A DNA stretch of 64,000 nucleotides from Hydra vulgaris. Taxonomy: Eukaryota; Cnidaria; Hydrozoa; Anthoathecata; Hydridae. The stretch lies in NCBI RefSeq assembly GCF_038396675.1, contig NC_088920.1, positions 27,787,501-27,851,500 on the forward strand, given 5' to 3'. Positions 1 to 19,439 of the stretch are shown here, in pieces. A program made the position numbers and the translations under genes. The notes beneath the pieces are model-generated. The model searched no databases. It saw nothing but the letters and a program-made list of their open reading frames with translations, and was not told the DNA's origin. Within the stretch, counting starts at the first letter, position 1. The number at the start of each line of letters is the position of its first letter.

Positions 1-3029
<3,029 letters not shown>

Positions 3030-3035
3030 GTAAAA

Positions 3036-3115
3036 CGACTAAAAATTAGGTAGTAAAAACACTTATCTAATTTTTAGTTGTCTTCAAAAGCACCATCAGT
3101 AGATTCTTCAGGAAG
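3036..3115. repeat. Left flanking repeat of Penelope-like relic
   Basis: The motif AGTAAAAACACTTATCTAAT at 3052-3071 recurs at about 4,118-4,140 in the same orientation, so the reverse transcriptase relic between them is bracketed by direct repeats. Locally it is also a hairpin: ACTAAAAATTAG faces CTAATTTTTAGT across about 20 bases. Direct terminal repeats of this kind are known for Penelope-like elements; assigning them to this relic is inference. Confidence 0.5.
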
Positions 3116-3223
3116 AATGTCTAAACATCAAAAAATTCAAGTTATAGAAAAATTATTTCACAGGAAATTCGGAATTGTTATAATTATTTGTGTAATATTT
3201 AATTAAACTGTCTTATTGAACAT

Positions 3224-3826
3224 TGCAGAAAGACTTTACTCTATTTTAATAACGAGGCGTGGAAGAAAAAAACCACCCACAAATGCTTTGATGTAACAAT
3301 CGGAAGTTATGATGGAGCAGACATTTGCGAATTAGTAGGCTTATATATTTTAAACCCCCTAGCTAAAATAGTTCATTTTAATCAATTAGGCTTGTATCGC
3401 GATGTTGGTTTAATAATAATGCAAAAAAAATCAGGGCCTTAACTTGACAAAATCAGAAAAAATATTATAAAAATTTTCAAAAACATTGGGTTCCAAATTG
3501 AAATAAACATTAATTTAAAAATTGTGAATTTTCTAGATGTCACATTTAACCTCTCAGAAAATTCTTATAAGCCTTATAAAAAACCTAATGATGAATTATT
3601 TTATATTAATATAAATTCAAATCATCCCCCTCAAATCTTAAAACAAATTCCTATTTCAATTAACAATAGACTAAATCAAAACTCTTCTAATGAAAATATT
3701 TTTAACTCTTCCAAATGCATGTATGAAGATGCTCTTGAAAAAAGTGGATTTAAGAATTTTGAGCTAAAGTTTGAAACAAAAATTGCAAAAGAGCAAAATA
3801 GAAATATAATTTGGTTCAACAGCAAA
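3224..3826 (+). pseudogene. Penelope-like reverse transcriptase relic
   Basis: One reading frame, interrupted by a stop near 3,440, carries a reverse-transcriptase block followed by a connector domain. Before the stop are the motif FDVTIGSYDGADICELVG and the active-site region LGLYRDVGL. The expected sequence there is RDDG, so the second catalytic aspartate has become valine and the copy is dead. After the stop come NFLDVTFNL, a KPYKKPNDELFYIN block, SNHPPQILKQIPISINNR and NIIWFN, a layout typical of Penelope-like retroelements common in cnidarians. No GIY-YIG endonuclease is seen; the frame runs into T-rich sequence near 3,850. The Penelope assignment is from recognition of these blocks and could be checked against other retroelement clades. 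Confidence 0.7.
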
Positions 3827-4117
3827 AATGTCTATCTATATATATTTACGTTTTTTTTTTGTTTTTTTTTTTGTTTTTAAAAAAAAAATTAAATTAGTTT
3901 TCTCAATTAAATTAATGCGTTTTGACATAATTTGTACTTAATTTTTACTTGCTAGATGTCATAGAGTAGTTAAGTATTGTTTTTCACCACAAGCGTTAAG
4001 TTTAAGATCTTTACTATAGGAATATATATATATATATATGTGTATATATAAATTATGTTAGTGTATTCTACAAACAGAGTGCTCAATGTTCTAAAAGAAC
4101 AGAGCAATAATAAATTA

Positions 4118-4392
<275 letters not shown>

Positions 4393-4487
4393 CCGTAAAA
4401 TTGTCTAAGTTCGGTCACTTAAGCCTTGAACATTCATATATTATGCATATATTATTAACAGTATCCATAATATCAAAGTTCTATAAA

Positions 4488-4568
4488 AAATGATGTTTAT
4501 TTGAAATCTGCCGAAATAATTTGTTTTGCAAACAAATTATTTCGGCAGATTTCAAATAAACATCATTT
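4488..4568. repeat. Perfect palindrome, 39-bp arms, 3-bp loop
   Basis: Positions 4488-4526 and 4530-4568 are exact reverse complements with only TGC between them. The arms are not AT-simple sequence (they include ATCTGCCGAAATAATTTG), so this is a true snap-back duplication. Confidence 0.95.
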
Positions 4569-4796
4569 ATTATGATTGTTATGTATGGAGTGATAAAAAA
4601 TATTGTTGAAAAAAAAATTTTTTAAGTTGAAATATGCATGCTTTTTTGTTATTTATTCTTAAAAAACCAAACTTACATGGTGACTGAACTTTTCATGATT
4701 GTCATGGTGACTGAACTTTTTATGTTTCATGGCAATTTTAAGGTATACATATTATTTTTACTAGTGACAATTAAAGTTTGATTTTTAAAATTTTAG

Positions 4797-8223
<3,427 letters not shown>

Positions 8224-8279
8224 GTTTATTTAATTTTTTTAAATTAAAATAAAATTTTAATTCTTTTTAAATACGTGAA

Positions 8280-8445
8280 CAAAAAGGGTGGAAAGCTTCT
8301 ACTGAGGTGATTATTATGTTGTAGTTTTGAATTTGTTTCTTTGTACAGAAGCCTTGTTCTTAAAGGTTTATGTTTCAGTTCATAAAATTGAGATAGGGTT
8401 AACGAATCCCTAATATTATCAAAATGTATAATGGTTGAAGAATCA
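8280..8445 (+). mobile_element. Diverged 3' half of SINE family 1
   Basis: AAGCCTTGTTCTTAAAGGTT, then GTTTCAGTTCATAAAATTGAGATAGGG, parallels the body of the SINE at 6,061 (CCTTGTTCCTCAAGGTTCGT, then GTTTCGGAGTTGAGAGAGGG). The tRNA-like head is missing or unrecognisable. Confidence 0.65.
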
Positions 8446-8449
8446 ACTA

Positions 8450-9000
8450 ACATAATTTAAATATTTTACCGTATGTTAGTTTCCAATATTTTTGATTTTA
8501 ATGTACAAAAGTTCTAATGTAAATGAATGGTTATTAATGTTGTAAATGTTTTACACACTTTACCTATAAGTATACCAGAAACAACAAGGTGGCAAGTCCA
8601 GCCTCTGTAATATATTAGATGTGCCAGAGTTAAGGGGTGTTTTATTACACTTTATCTAATAGGTATAAAATATACTATGCATTATAAAAAAAGTACTTCA
8701 TTGGAATTAGATTAAGCTGTAATGTTTCATTTAATTATTTTAAATGTCACATAACTCCTGTCGAAAAATCAAGATAACCTCTTCGAGCTTACCTGGAGAA
8801 ATGGTTTTCAAAGCCTATAATAACAGGATCATAAAAATGTAAAAATTGACGTCAAAACATTATTTCCCAAAAAGTTATTCAACTATTAATTTTATTACTA
8901 TAAACAGGAAAAAAGAACAAAATATACATGATTTTTCATCCAAGTGGGACTGTTTCAAAAACTCCTAAAGCAATTTTACAAATGCGTGCTGTTAAAATCA
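8450..9000. other. No gene recognised
   Basis: AT-rich spacer inside the proposed GTPase intron; no exon, transposase or repeat structure was recognised. Confidence 0.4.
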
Positions 9001-9059
9001 ACAACACATTTTCAAAGTTGAGTTTCATATTCTGGATGTGAAATAGAACGCTTATACCA

Positions 9060-10680
9060 TTACGAATTATTCTTTATTTGGTGATGCAAAGCTTCAGTTG
9101 TTTGCTCACTATAAGTTCCTAATGAAGTGTTCTTTCTTGTGATAAAATCCTTGATATGAAAAAACACAGCATGGATTTTTGGAGTCACGCTTCCTGCATG
9201 AAGTGCCAAGAAAGTGTGCTTGAAAAGAACAATTTTTTCATTAAAATTATGTTCCAAAACATTCCCAAAGCATGTCTTTACAACAGCAAACATGTAAAGA
9301 CATGAACTTTTGTGCGGTATCAATGGGGGAGGGGGAAAGTAAAGTGCTCCTTTCTCTTCTGCCAGTTGCTAAAAAAGATCACCATTTTTGAGCACCTTGC
9401 GGCAATCATTGCTAATGAATTGACCTCCATGATAAGGCTATGGGCTAATGTGAAGAGCAGCTGTCCACTCATCAGTATGAGGCCAGAAATTTTTAAGAGT
9501 TTTGTAAAGGTGGTTGACAACCCCAAGCAAAAGATGTAGTTCCATAGGTGGAATCAAATCCAAAACAAGAACAGTGTCATCTGCTTTAGGAGTGGGTTCA
9601 TGAATGACATTTACAAATTTTTTTGGCATTCTTTATATCATTGCTTGCAGAAAGAAATCCTTGAAAAGTAGTTTTGAGAGAACAAAATGTTTGCAATTCT
9701 CCACATTCAGCAAGCATGGTGGAAAATGCTGTGCACCAAGTGCATGGGTGCATGGAAGAGTTGGACCACATAAAATATTGGATTCTTTTATTTTACAAAA
9801 CACCACAAATTCCTTTGACTGAGCCTTGGTTAAGGTGAAAACATGCTTGAAGTTGGTGTAATTTTTTGACATTCCTTCTGAAATAGCACTAATAATTTGC
9901 TGGTTGCAACCACTATCTTTGGAGGTCTGTGTGGTTAAGAGTTGCTTTCTTGGAGGTTAATTAATAAAATCAGGCTTTGTATCTGTTTCTACAATCCCAA
10001 AAGAAAATTTTTATAATCCTGCACTACCATCTATTCAGTGAGAGCTTCAAAAAGTTGTCTAGCACTTGATGGGCTTAAATAAAGGAAAACTAAAATAAAT
10101 AGAACCAAAATTACTTGGTGTCAATGGTAAAGGTCTACCACCTTTAGCTTGACCAACACAAATAGTCCCATGTGATGATGCCTCTTTTTGGCTAATAACT
10201 GTGGCAGCTATTTGATCAGAAACTTTGCTGTACTTTGCTGCAAGTTTACTCATGTTTCAAATGTGTACTCATTGCAAAGATGGGGAATACCCTTGCCAAG
10301 AATTAAAAGGCATTTAGAGCATCTGTGGATACTTTTTATTTACAAATTTTTGGAAGATTTCTACTGGATGCTTTTGATTGAGCTGAAGCTGACCGATTTG
10401 ACAGATGAGACTATGGCATGATTGCTCCCTTGTGGGCATCTTTGGATAAATTCCTTCAAAATTGAATAAAGGTGGAATATTTACGCCCTTGCTTTTATCT
10501 TTTCTCCTCATTGCTGAACGACATCCATCACAAATTCCTCTAGGAACTCTTGAGTCTTGAAAGTTAATGTCTCTTCCAAAGGCTGTCTTCACTTTTTCAA
10601 TTATAAAAGATGTTACTTCTCTTTTACTTCTAGCTTTGTTCTTACAAAGAAAACAGTTTTACAGTTTTCTTCAAGAGATT
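9060..10680 (-). pseudogene. Unclassified transposon-like gene relic with Cys-rich motif
   Basis: Minus-strand frames that follow one another look like pieces of one decayed protein. Near 10,490-10,660 a cysteine-rich start (CKNKARSKREVTSFIIEK, then RVPRGICDGCRSAMRRK). Near 10,130-10,250 a block AAKYSKVSDQIAATVI ending in a GGRPLPLTP-like motif. Near 9,640-9,870 KNYTNFKHVFTLTKAQS. Near 9,440-9,600 VLDLIPPMELHLLLGVVNHL. At the end GTYSEQTTEALHHQIKN. Several stops and shifts separate them. I do not recognise the family, though I believe related sequences are repeated in cnidarian genomes. The final block resembles GLLSEEEGECLHNSVNKE in the neighbouring 324-residue ORF, so both may derive from one mobile gene family. 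Confidence 0.45.
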
Positions 10681-10984
10681 TTGCTTAAAAGTGAGCCCTT
10701 TCCCGTAAATCGTTTCAAAGATTATATCTGTAAATTGTGAAAATATTGCTTTGCTATACAGCCTTTTGTCAAATTAGAGCAAATTTAAAACTATTTTTTA
10801 AAAATTTAAGCTATAGCTTAATCATAGATGCTGTAGAAAATTTTTTAATGCTATCATTTCCAACATTATATCCAAACTTGATATCAGATTCATACTCATG
10901 CTAAACCAGAAAAACAATTGTTCCACTCAAAATTTTGATAACGTTTACAAATTCTTAATTTATTGAACTAAATTTTTACACCAA

Positions 10985-11350
10985 CACCTTGATATGAGAT
11001 TTATATTCCATTCTTTAACCAGCGAGGAGGTATGTAGAGCAGAGGTACTGCAAAGGTAGAACTAACTTCTGGTGATAAACATAGAATGGATATGTAATAT
11101 ATCTATAAAAAAATGTTACATATAATGAAGGACTATACATTTTTTAAATTAAATACACAAACATACAAGATCATACCTAACCAACATACCAGTTGCTCTG
11201 ATCACAAGTTAATATATAAAAGCTAGATTTTTACATGCATTTGATGCAAGACTAGTATTCCATTCTTTAACCTGAGCGAAGGTATTGCATAGGTATAATT
11301 AACTTTTGAAGATAGGAACAGAATGGGCACCTACCTAATATATAAAATCA
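10985..11350. repeat. Two diverged copies of a ~110-bp unit
   Basis: TATTCCATTCTTTAACC, then GGTAT.....AGGTA.AA.TAACTT and AGAATGG, occurs near 11,005-11,090 and again near 11,260-11,330 in the same orientation. It separates the two unclassified ORF regions. Confidence 0.65.
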
Positions 11351-11483
11351 ATATATTAAAAAATAATATTTTAAACTAACATTACACAAATATTAGAACA
11401 GAATAAAATTATCTTATATATAAATTAAAGATCTCATATAATTTATCTTACTTGTAAATAGTTTTTTTTTGTTGTTGTTGTTT

Positions 11484-12458
11484 TTAATTTTTTAAATATT
11501 TTAACCAAATTTGATGACCACAAACAAGAGAAAGACCTTGTCTATAAAATGAATTTTTGCCACGCTCAGAACACACAACACACTTTCTCACCTTAGAGGC
11601 TTGAAGCTTCCTATCAGCTTTGCTGTGCAATTCAAAGCGTTTTAAAACAAGATGCAGCTTCTGCTCCTGATTTCTTACTGAATGCAACTGTCTTAATTCC
11701 TTATTTACGCTATTATGCAAACACTCTCCCTCCTCTTCACTTAGCAACCCAATAGTTTTATGGAATTTTACAAATAGTGGCACATTAAAAATAAGTTCAT
11801 GCATTTTTCGTGTGATACTTTCATTTGGAAAGCAAGCATGAAACTCAATAGCAAATAAATTTATATATTGATGAAGCTCAGTAATTAGCCTAATACTCAT
11901 AGTCTCTAATTGAGAACTTAATGAGTTACAATGTGTGTTGAGAGCCCTATTTTTAGAATTTAAATCTGTAATTTCAGCTTCCAACTTAAATACTTGCATT
12001 TTAAATTTTTCTATTTGCTCCATATTTGTTTTATTTTCAGAAGTTAATTGATCAATTTGATTCAGTAGCTCCTGACTGTTATTTAAAGTGAAAAAATCAT
12101 CTGCATCTGCTGATTTTTTTTTTTTGGGTGGAGCTTGCGACAGTTGCATTTTAAAAAATTCTTCGTTTTTTATAGCCTTAAAATTTTTTTTATATTTCTT
12201 TTTTTGGCGTGTTAACTTTAGGCACATTTTATCAAACTCGTCATTACTAGGCATATCAAAATCAATTGGCAAAAGAAAACTCATAAAACTAAATAAATCA
12301 CCTCTTATTTTAAAGACTGTCATTAAAATGGAAATGACATTGTTACTGATCTTATCTGTCCTAATTAATCGCTTAACAAAAGGAAAGTTACACCTATCTT
12401 CCCAACCATTTTTCCATCCAATATGTTGTTTTAGAATTTCCCTCTCAGTTGAATACAT
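11484..12458 (-). CDS. Hypothetical coiled-coil protein, 324 aa, possibly TE-encoded
   Basis: This is the second-longest open frame in the window. I place the start at the first ATG (MYSTEREIL, 12,458); a longer frame begins three codons upstream at TTG. After an N-terminal region with no recognised domain comes a basic patch (APPKKKKS, about residues 110-120). A coiled coil follows, about residues 128-195 (QIDQLTSENKTNMEQIEKFK, VFKLEAEITDLNSKNRALN). Next is a helical region with SITRKMHELIFNVPLFVKFH and GLLSEEEGECLHNSVNKELR, and then a basic tail ending in a CVVCSERGK ... VCGHQIW cysteine cluster that could bind zinc. Function is unknown. The GLLSEEExECLH block resembles GTYSEQTTEALH in the relic at 9,060, and a catalytic glutamate of a DDE-type transposase is one possibility, but this is weak. 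It has no in-frame stop, unlike most neighbours. Confidence 0.5.
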   Translation of the reverse strand: MYSTEREILKQHIGWKNGWEDRCNFPFVKRLIRTDKISNNVISILMTVFKIRGDLFSFMSFLLPIDFDMPSNDEFDKMCLKLTRQKKKYKKNFKAIKNEEFFKMQLSQAPPKKKKSADADDFFTLNNSQELLNQIDQLTSENKTNMEQIEKFKMQVFKLEAEITDLNSKNRALNTHCNSLSSQLETMSIRLITELHQYINLFAIEFHACFPNESITRKMHELIFNVPLFVKFHKTIGLLSEEEGECLHNSVNKELRQLHSVRNQEQKLHLVLKRFELHSKADRKLQASKVRKCVVCSERGKNSFYRQGLSLVCGHQIWLKYLKN

Positions 12459-12489
12459 TGTTATCAAAATAATATTGACTTATTAATAA

Positions 12490-14750
12490 ATGTAATAAAA
12501 ACAAATAAAATAATATTAATTAACAAATATATGCACTAGATAAAAGTGGATTTAACAACTTATCTGATATTAGTTTGATAATCCAAATAGAAAAATTCCG
12601 CGTAACTTTGTTTACTTTTATACTTCAAAAATTGACTCGCCGAAACAGTTGTTTGGAGAATATTCGTTAATAAATAGTTTGGGACGTAAAGCATAAAGGT
12701 TACGTCATCGCAAAAAAACGTCAACACAAATGTACGCCTAAAACTAACAAGATTAGTTGTAAAACATGACATTTTTGAAAACATATTTCATAACATAGCT
12801 GAAGGCACGTAAAATAATTTTTTTATTTTCATTTGCATAAAAGGTTGAAATTTCATTAACTTACGTCATCCATCAAAAAAGTTACGTTTTGCATTTAAAA
12901 ACGATCAATTAAAAAATATAAATGCTTTAAAAACAGTCTTTTTGTAAAAAATTCTCTAGGATGACGCAGGAATCTGATAGAATGGACATTTAGGGTTAAG
13001 TGTTCCAAATTTCAAATATCAAGCACAAAGCTATGTTATGAAATCTCAGTTGGCCCAACTCATGTTTTCCGGAAAATATGCGAAAATTAGAAAAGTGGTT
13101 CTAAATTTTAAAAAATATTTTGGCAATATTTATTTTTATACCAATTAATGTAAATATTTATTTAACAAGGAAAAGATAGATCTTTTATTATTATTATTTT
13201 TTTTAATTGCAAAATGAAAGCATTTATATAAAAAAGTTACTATTAATTTAAAGTTTGTGAATATTTATACTTTTTAGGCGGAAATACTTTTTTTTTTTGA
13301 TAAACTCATGACATCACGCTCGTTTTTATATTGAGTGAAACAGCCGTGATTCGTTCATTTTTTTTTTTTTTTTTTGACACGGTAACAGAATTTTTAATTT
13401 TTCAATTTTTTGGGGACGTACAAGATTCTTAATAAAATATTATATTCATGCCAGCGCAGATTAAACCGTTTCATTGTTTTAAAAGGAGCATGTTCTTTAA
13501 ATGTGAAATAAAACTATGCAAATATATTTTTTTATCAAGTTTATTATAGAAATTTATTACTCTTTTTATTAAGTTCTCTTGTCTCAAGGTAAAAAAATGT
13601 TGTTGTTTTTTTATCATGATAAACGAGGCATGAGATAAATTATCTATTAATTTAGTATTTATAGTGTAAATCGATTTTTTAATCCTCTAAAATAATGTAT
13701 TTAATTAGAAAAGTATGTTCCTCTTGGTACTATGTTTTTATTTTAAATAATCATGTTATAACATAGCAACCCAAAAGATAACCTAATAATATCTTAAATG
13801 TTATTCGTATGTATTTTTTATATATATGTATTTATTATACTATATACATATGTATTTATTTTGTATTTTTGTTTTAGAGTTTAACTTTATTTATTGGATC
13901 GTTGTTATCATTAAATAATGAACTTTTTTCCGAAGAATAGAAATTATTTTTCCACTTTTTTAACACGATATTTTGTAGGTCCATGTTTTTTAACGCTTTT
14001 GTATATAATTACGACCTTTTGTAATCGTAAGCATTACTTATCGAGTATTCACATTATTTATTATTTTTTGTATTATTTATCAAGTATTTTTATATATTAT
14101 TTTTTGTATTATGTATAATAATATTTAAGTATATATTATTAGGAGATTTCTAAATTATACAATCATTGTTTTAGTAATATTTATTACTGCAATAAAAGTT
14201 TAAGATATCTTTTTCATGAGATTTTTTTAATAGCTCGCTTTTTCTAATTTTCAATTGATTTCTATTTTATCTACTCCATATTACTCAGTAAAAGCCGTTG
14301 TTTTATCTAAGACTTGCGGTGTACCTAGAGGTAGCAAGAGGCTGGATCCAAAATATTTAGACGTGTAGAATAGTGAGTTCTTTGCATGTGTTTAGAAAAC
14401 CCATATAAGAGATACAAATTTACTAGAAGAGTATACAAGTTTACTACATTTTACAATATCTTTATTTTAATTTTGTTTTTATCTTTAAATAAAACAGATC
14501 ACAAAACAATTTTTGATTGCCAATTTATCCTTAAAAGCCAACAAAAAAATTATCCTAAAATTTAGTCAAGCTAAGTAATTATAAGACTTAAATTTGCGGG
14601 TAATAAAGACAAATATCTACCGGGTGATATAAAAAAATGCGACTGTTAAATTAGTATATGTTTGGTTAGATAGGGATAAAACTTCCAAAATTTTTGTTTG
14701 AATTTTATAGAAAGAATAAGTGCTGATCTAAAAAAACACCAGTAGTAATA
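12490..14750. other. No gene recognised
   Basis: AT-rich spacer with T homopolymers near 13,290 and 13,360. TTACGTCATC occurs at 12,699 and 12,861. No exon or transposase was recognised, and no terminal inverted repeats that would bound the 324-residue ORF were found. Confidence 0.4.
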
Positions 14751-14756
14751 AGGGCT

Positions 14757-15300
14757 GTCATGCTTGTTAGAAACCCTGTGAGATCAATCAGGGAGTTGAG
14801 CATGGAGAATACTACAATGAGAACACTCCTAAGAGATAATGCTGTAACTAGGTCATTGGCTCGAACTGCTATTGCATTATTCACTGCAGCTATCATAAAT
14901 AAAAGGTTAAACAGATGCAAGCATATCCTTGCTTTTCTTAAAAAAGGTATACCAATTTTGCTGTTTCCAGATAAAATACTTTTTACAATGGAAAAAACCT
15001 CAAGCCGCCAAAATAATAGAGATTTAGTCACAGTTTTGAAACAAAACATCCTAATCAGGTAATGATTATTGCGGTTATATCTTCAGACAAAATTATATCT
15101 CTGGTTTTTGTTGAAAAGGGGCTAAACTTGACACCATTGCCTACATAAACATTTTAGAAACAAATCTAAAACTTTCGTTGGACTCAATTTTTAACCCTGA
15201 TGACAAGTTAGTGTTTATCCAAAGTGAGGTTCCATGCCATAAATCCAAAAACACGGGAATCATTGAGGTAAAATATCGAAAATTTTTGAATTGAACAGAA
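14757..15300 (+). pseudogene. Mariner-like transposase relic
   Basis: The frame from 14,760 carries a helix-turn-helix region (PVRSIRELSMENTTMRTLLR) and a linker RLNRCKHILAFLKKG. The first catalytic strand follows as IPILLFPDKILFT, where SDEK is expected. After a frameshift near 15,060 the next block is LVFIQSEVPCHKSKNT, matching the family pattern QQDxAPCHKAK with the second aspartate lost. Both catalytic positions checked are changed, so it is dead. Ends and inverted repeats were not identified. Family: Tc1/mariner/IS630, cut-and-paste into TA. Confidence 0.7.
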
Positions 15301-16690
15301 TTTCAGCAGACTGCATTGAAAAGACCTGCTTCACATGTTTTCGGAGAAAGTGTTAAGATGAGATTCGATTAAGTTTGAGGGACATATAACTTTCATAGTT
15401 CTTCTAATACTGTTAATCATATTAATAGTTCTTCTCATATTCTTGATTAAAAAATCCAAACTTGTAGCTTTATGTCTACTAAGAAAATTATTTCAAAGTT
15501 TTTAAAAACTCAACCATTCTATTTTTTGAACTGGTGACACGACAAAAATAAGATATCAGCTGACAAGAATAAGATGAAGAATTAAATGTTCTCTGCAGAG
15601 TATCATGAAAAAATTTCATTTCAACAAAAAATAGTTTGAAATGAGCCTATAGATGAGTTTAAATTTAGTATAAAATAATAAATTTATACTATCAACTCAC
15701 AGCCCTCACTTTCTAGGGTATTTTTGTACCCACAAAATCATCACAACTTTTTGAATAAGAGTTTCCATACCTAAACTATTTTAAAATCCTATGGGCGCCT
15801 CCGTGGGGTGTGTCTTTCCGTAAAATATCAGCCTATGAGAGTAGTCTTAAAATGACTAATTTTTGTTAAGATAAATGCTGCCAGTGTGCAAACTATAGTT
15901 TTTAGTATTGTTTGATGTTATTATTACTAAGATTTTATTTATTAATTCACTATTTCGCTAAATATGCAATAAATAGTAAACATTTTTGTCTAACTTAAGT
16001 TTTTTGACCAATTAAAGATGGTATTAGTTTGTGTGTCTCAACCCTCCTAATTTTTGTTTTAAGAACGACTCCAAACTTGTCTTTTATAATTTGATGGATC
16101 CCTAATAACATTAAAAATAAAACTAAAAAAATTGTAATGAGATTACTGATTAATGATAAATTTTAAAACTTGAAGTACGAGTTTAATTACTAAAAATTGG
16201 TCTAGCGTTAGCAAATGTGAGACCAATTTTATTTTAATTTGTTAAAAAGGCATTTAATGAAGCTGCGTTTGTTACATATTTATATATTGATATTCTGGTT
16301 TATCCTCCTCCGACTAATTGCCATATAGAGGCCGCAAAGGCTAAAGAAGACAAGTTCAGCTCACTAAAGAACATCATAACTTGCTTCGAAGGAGCAAGAG
16401 TAAGTGAGTTTAAGAAAAAAGGAATTAAATAAGAGTGAAAGTTAGAAGTAGTTGAGTTATAAAAATAGCATAGAGAAAGCGGACAGACATTGCACTGGAT
16501 GTTAGAGTGTGCAACATTTATAAAGTATTATAAAGCATACTACTCTTTTAATACTTCATATTACAATTATTATTATTGTTATTGTTATTATTGTTATTAT
16601 TATTGTTATCATTATTACTATTTATATATATTTATCAGTATGGTATTGTGGTTTATTTATTTATGAAATTTATGCAATATTAGTTTTTCA
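15300..16690. other. No gene recognised
   Basis: AT-rich spacer. An ATT/GTT trinucleotide-like stretch lies at 16,565-16,620. I see no exon or named repeat. Confidence 0.4.
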
Positions 16691-17375
16691 GGATGGTTTC
16701 AAAGTGAACGGAATGACAAAAAGTTCTTTTACAAGACAATTTATTTATGATAATGGGTATAACCTCCATTAAAAGTAATGGATTTAGTCATTTTTTACTA
16801 TAAAAAACAAAAAACCATAACAGTTCAAATTACAAGTAAAAAACTAAGCAATCTTAAAAAAATTAAGCTCAACTTTTGATGAATGGACATGTCTTGCAAA
16901 CAAACACTATTTCAATAATAATCTCCATGGTAATGAATCTGTTTGCTTAAATTTTGGGCTTTTAAATGTTGGCAACCATTATATAAAGAAATTTAGAATC
17001 ACTTTTGAAAAACATATTATTGCATCGACAAACTGAAGGTGCAAGTTTTATGTGTAAGTTTGAACGTGAAAGTCTTGCTCATCACTTGCAATACATTAAC
17101 CATGCTACTCATCTGGTGGTGATGGATACTTTCTACAAGAAAAGTGAGAAACTGGATTTTTTGAAAAAATATGTAATGATGAAATTAGTTTAGAGCTTTT
17201 TGAATCAGAATCGGAAAATAACTTAAAAGTAGTTAAAAATAATTAGCTATTTGTTAAAAATTATAAACAAGATCACCAACTTATTCTTCAAAATTAAGAA
17301 CATAAAAGAAATTTAAAAAGTTTTGGATTATTTTAGACGGTCCTCCACAAAAAATAGCATTTTACAGCAATAAAT

Positions 17376-18137
<762 letters not shown>

Positions 18138-18464
18138 GAAATTAGTTTAATGAAAGATATTGTAACCAGATGGAATTCTCTTAAAGTCATGGTTAAAAAA
18201 TTTATCAAGAAAAATAGCTGTATAAAAATCAGTCTGATTGAATTAAATGCTATTGATAAAATTCAAGAAAATATTTTGAAAACTCAAAAGAATATGTTTG
18301 CAGTTTTGTCTCCTTTAAACGTTGCTGTTAAAGAAATAAGCAAAAACAAGTGTTATATTTATAATGAAATATATATATATACATATATATATACTTTCGC
18401 TTTAACAACGATATATATATTTTACATTGTACTGTTTTAAATTTATGTGTTTTGCAAAATACTT

Positions 18465-18690
18465 CCCAGATAGCAAGCTCACATTGGCCCAACGTTGAAA
18501 TTCGATGTTGGGCCAATGCAGGTTTGATCATTGGTTAGGCATTGGTCCAAAGTTGCGTTCAACATTGGCCTAACGTTGACTACAAGATTGGCCCAACATT
18601 GTATGCAATATTGACCCAATATTGTATGTAACATCTGGCCAATATTATATAAAACGTTAGGCAAATGTTATTATAAATTTGCTATGTGTT
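18465..18690. repeat. Cluster of TTGGCCCAA motifs, left end
   Basis: It begins CCCAGATAGCAAGCTCACAT and contains repeated variants of TTGGCCCAACGTTG and its complement at intervals of about 20-40 bases. Its outer end is an inverted copy of the end at 24,758. Clusters of short palindromic motifs near an end are typical of transposase-binding subterminal repeats; the superfamily is not recognised with certainty. Confidence 0.75.
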
Positions 18691-18707
18691 TTAAATAAAC
18701 CACTTAC

Positions 18708-19436
18708 CAATAGCAACAAATGCAATCAACATTTTTCCTGTTCCGATTTTTTGTCCTCTCCCTGCATAGTTTAATTTTAAAGCTAGGCGATTTTTAAAAA
18801 CTATTCTTAGTAAATAACATATACAATCTCCTTCGTCTTTAACTCCGGTTTGTCCTAAATAATTAACCTGCAAAAATATGCAACCTGGTAATAATTAAAG
18901 TTACTTTTGGCTAGACTTAAATCAGTATAAAATCTCATTTACAAAAACCTTTTAAAAGTATTTTGTTTGAAGTACGTAATTTGTATAAAGATATCATACA
19001 AAATGTAAAAACGGATCATAAAAAAATATTTACCATATACTAAAGTATTTTCTTGTATTTTAATTTTTCTTCTAGAGCACTTAAACTCTCTACTGCTTTT
19101 AGTGGCAATGACACCTTGTCAGGCAAATTATTAATTGGCATATCTTTGTTTCTCTTTCTAATTATGCTTAAAATTAAATTTGATGTGTTTTGTAGTTCAC
19201 CAAGTTGCACTTCAATGCTTACTAATCGTGCCAATAATACCTGCATATCTTTAGGAGACACAATTTTATCTTGAAACAAAAAAGTTAATAATATTCTTAA
19301 GAAAATATACAAAAAATTACGTATGAAACTTAGAATTTATGAAAGTAAATACAACATTCACTAATAAAGCAAATAAAGTTAAAGACAGAGGGGCAAATTT
19401 CTCATGATAAAAATACATACTTGCTAATGGATTCAT
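18708..19436 (-). pseudogene. DUF4806 domain protein, broken copy
   Basis: Three exons on the minus strand fit splice rules. The first ends 19,436-19,421 (MNPLA, with an in-frame stop upstream), the second is 19,269-19,034, the third 18,867-18,708. The joined protein starts MNPLANKIVSPKDMQVLLAR and has a short coiled coil. It then enters a DUF4806-like domain: LPDKVSLPLKAVESLSALEE, then VNYLGQTGVKDEGDCICYLL, then RLALKLNYAGRGQKI. A TAG codon at 19,042-19,040 lies where YMVNYL should be read continuously, so this copy is interrupted. Exon 3 ends at a good donor (GTAAGT), but the TTGGCCCAA repeat follows almost at once and no final exon is seen. DUF4806 proteins are multi-copy in cnidarians and often lie near mobile DNA; their function is unknown. 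Confidence 0.65.
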
Positions 19437-19439
19437 AGT

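Noticed and set aside
12088..12486. 132-residue + strand ORF
   Set aside because: It is the antisense shadow of the 324-residue minus-strand ORF and is of low complexity.
14705..15049. 114-residue minus-strand ORF
   Set aside because: It is antisense to the mariner relic, whose + strand frame matches a known family.
18479..18664. 61-residue minus-strand ORF
   Set aside because: It is a translation of the TTGGCCCAA motif array.
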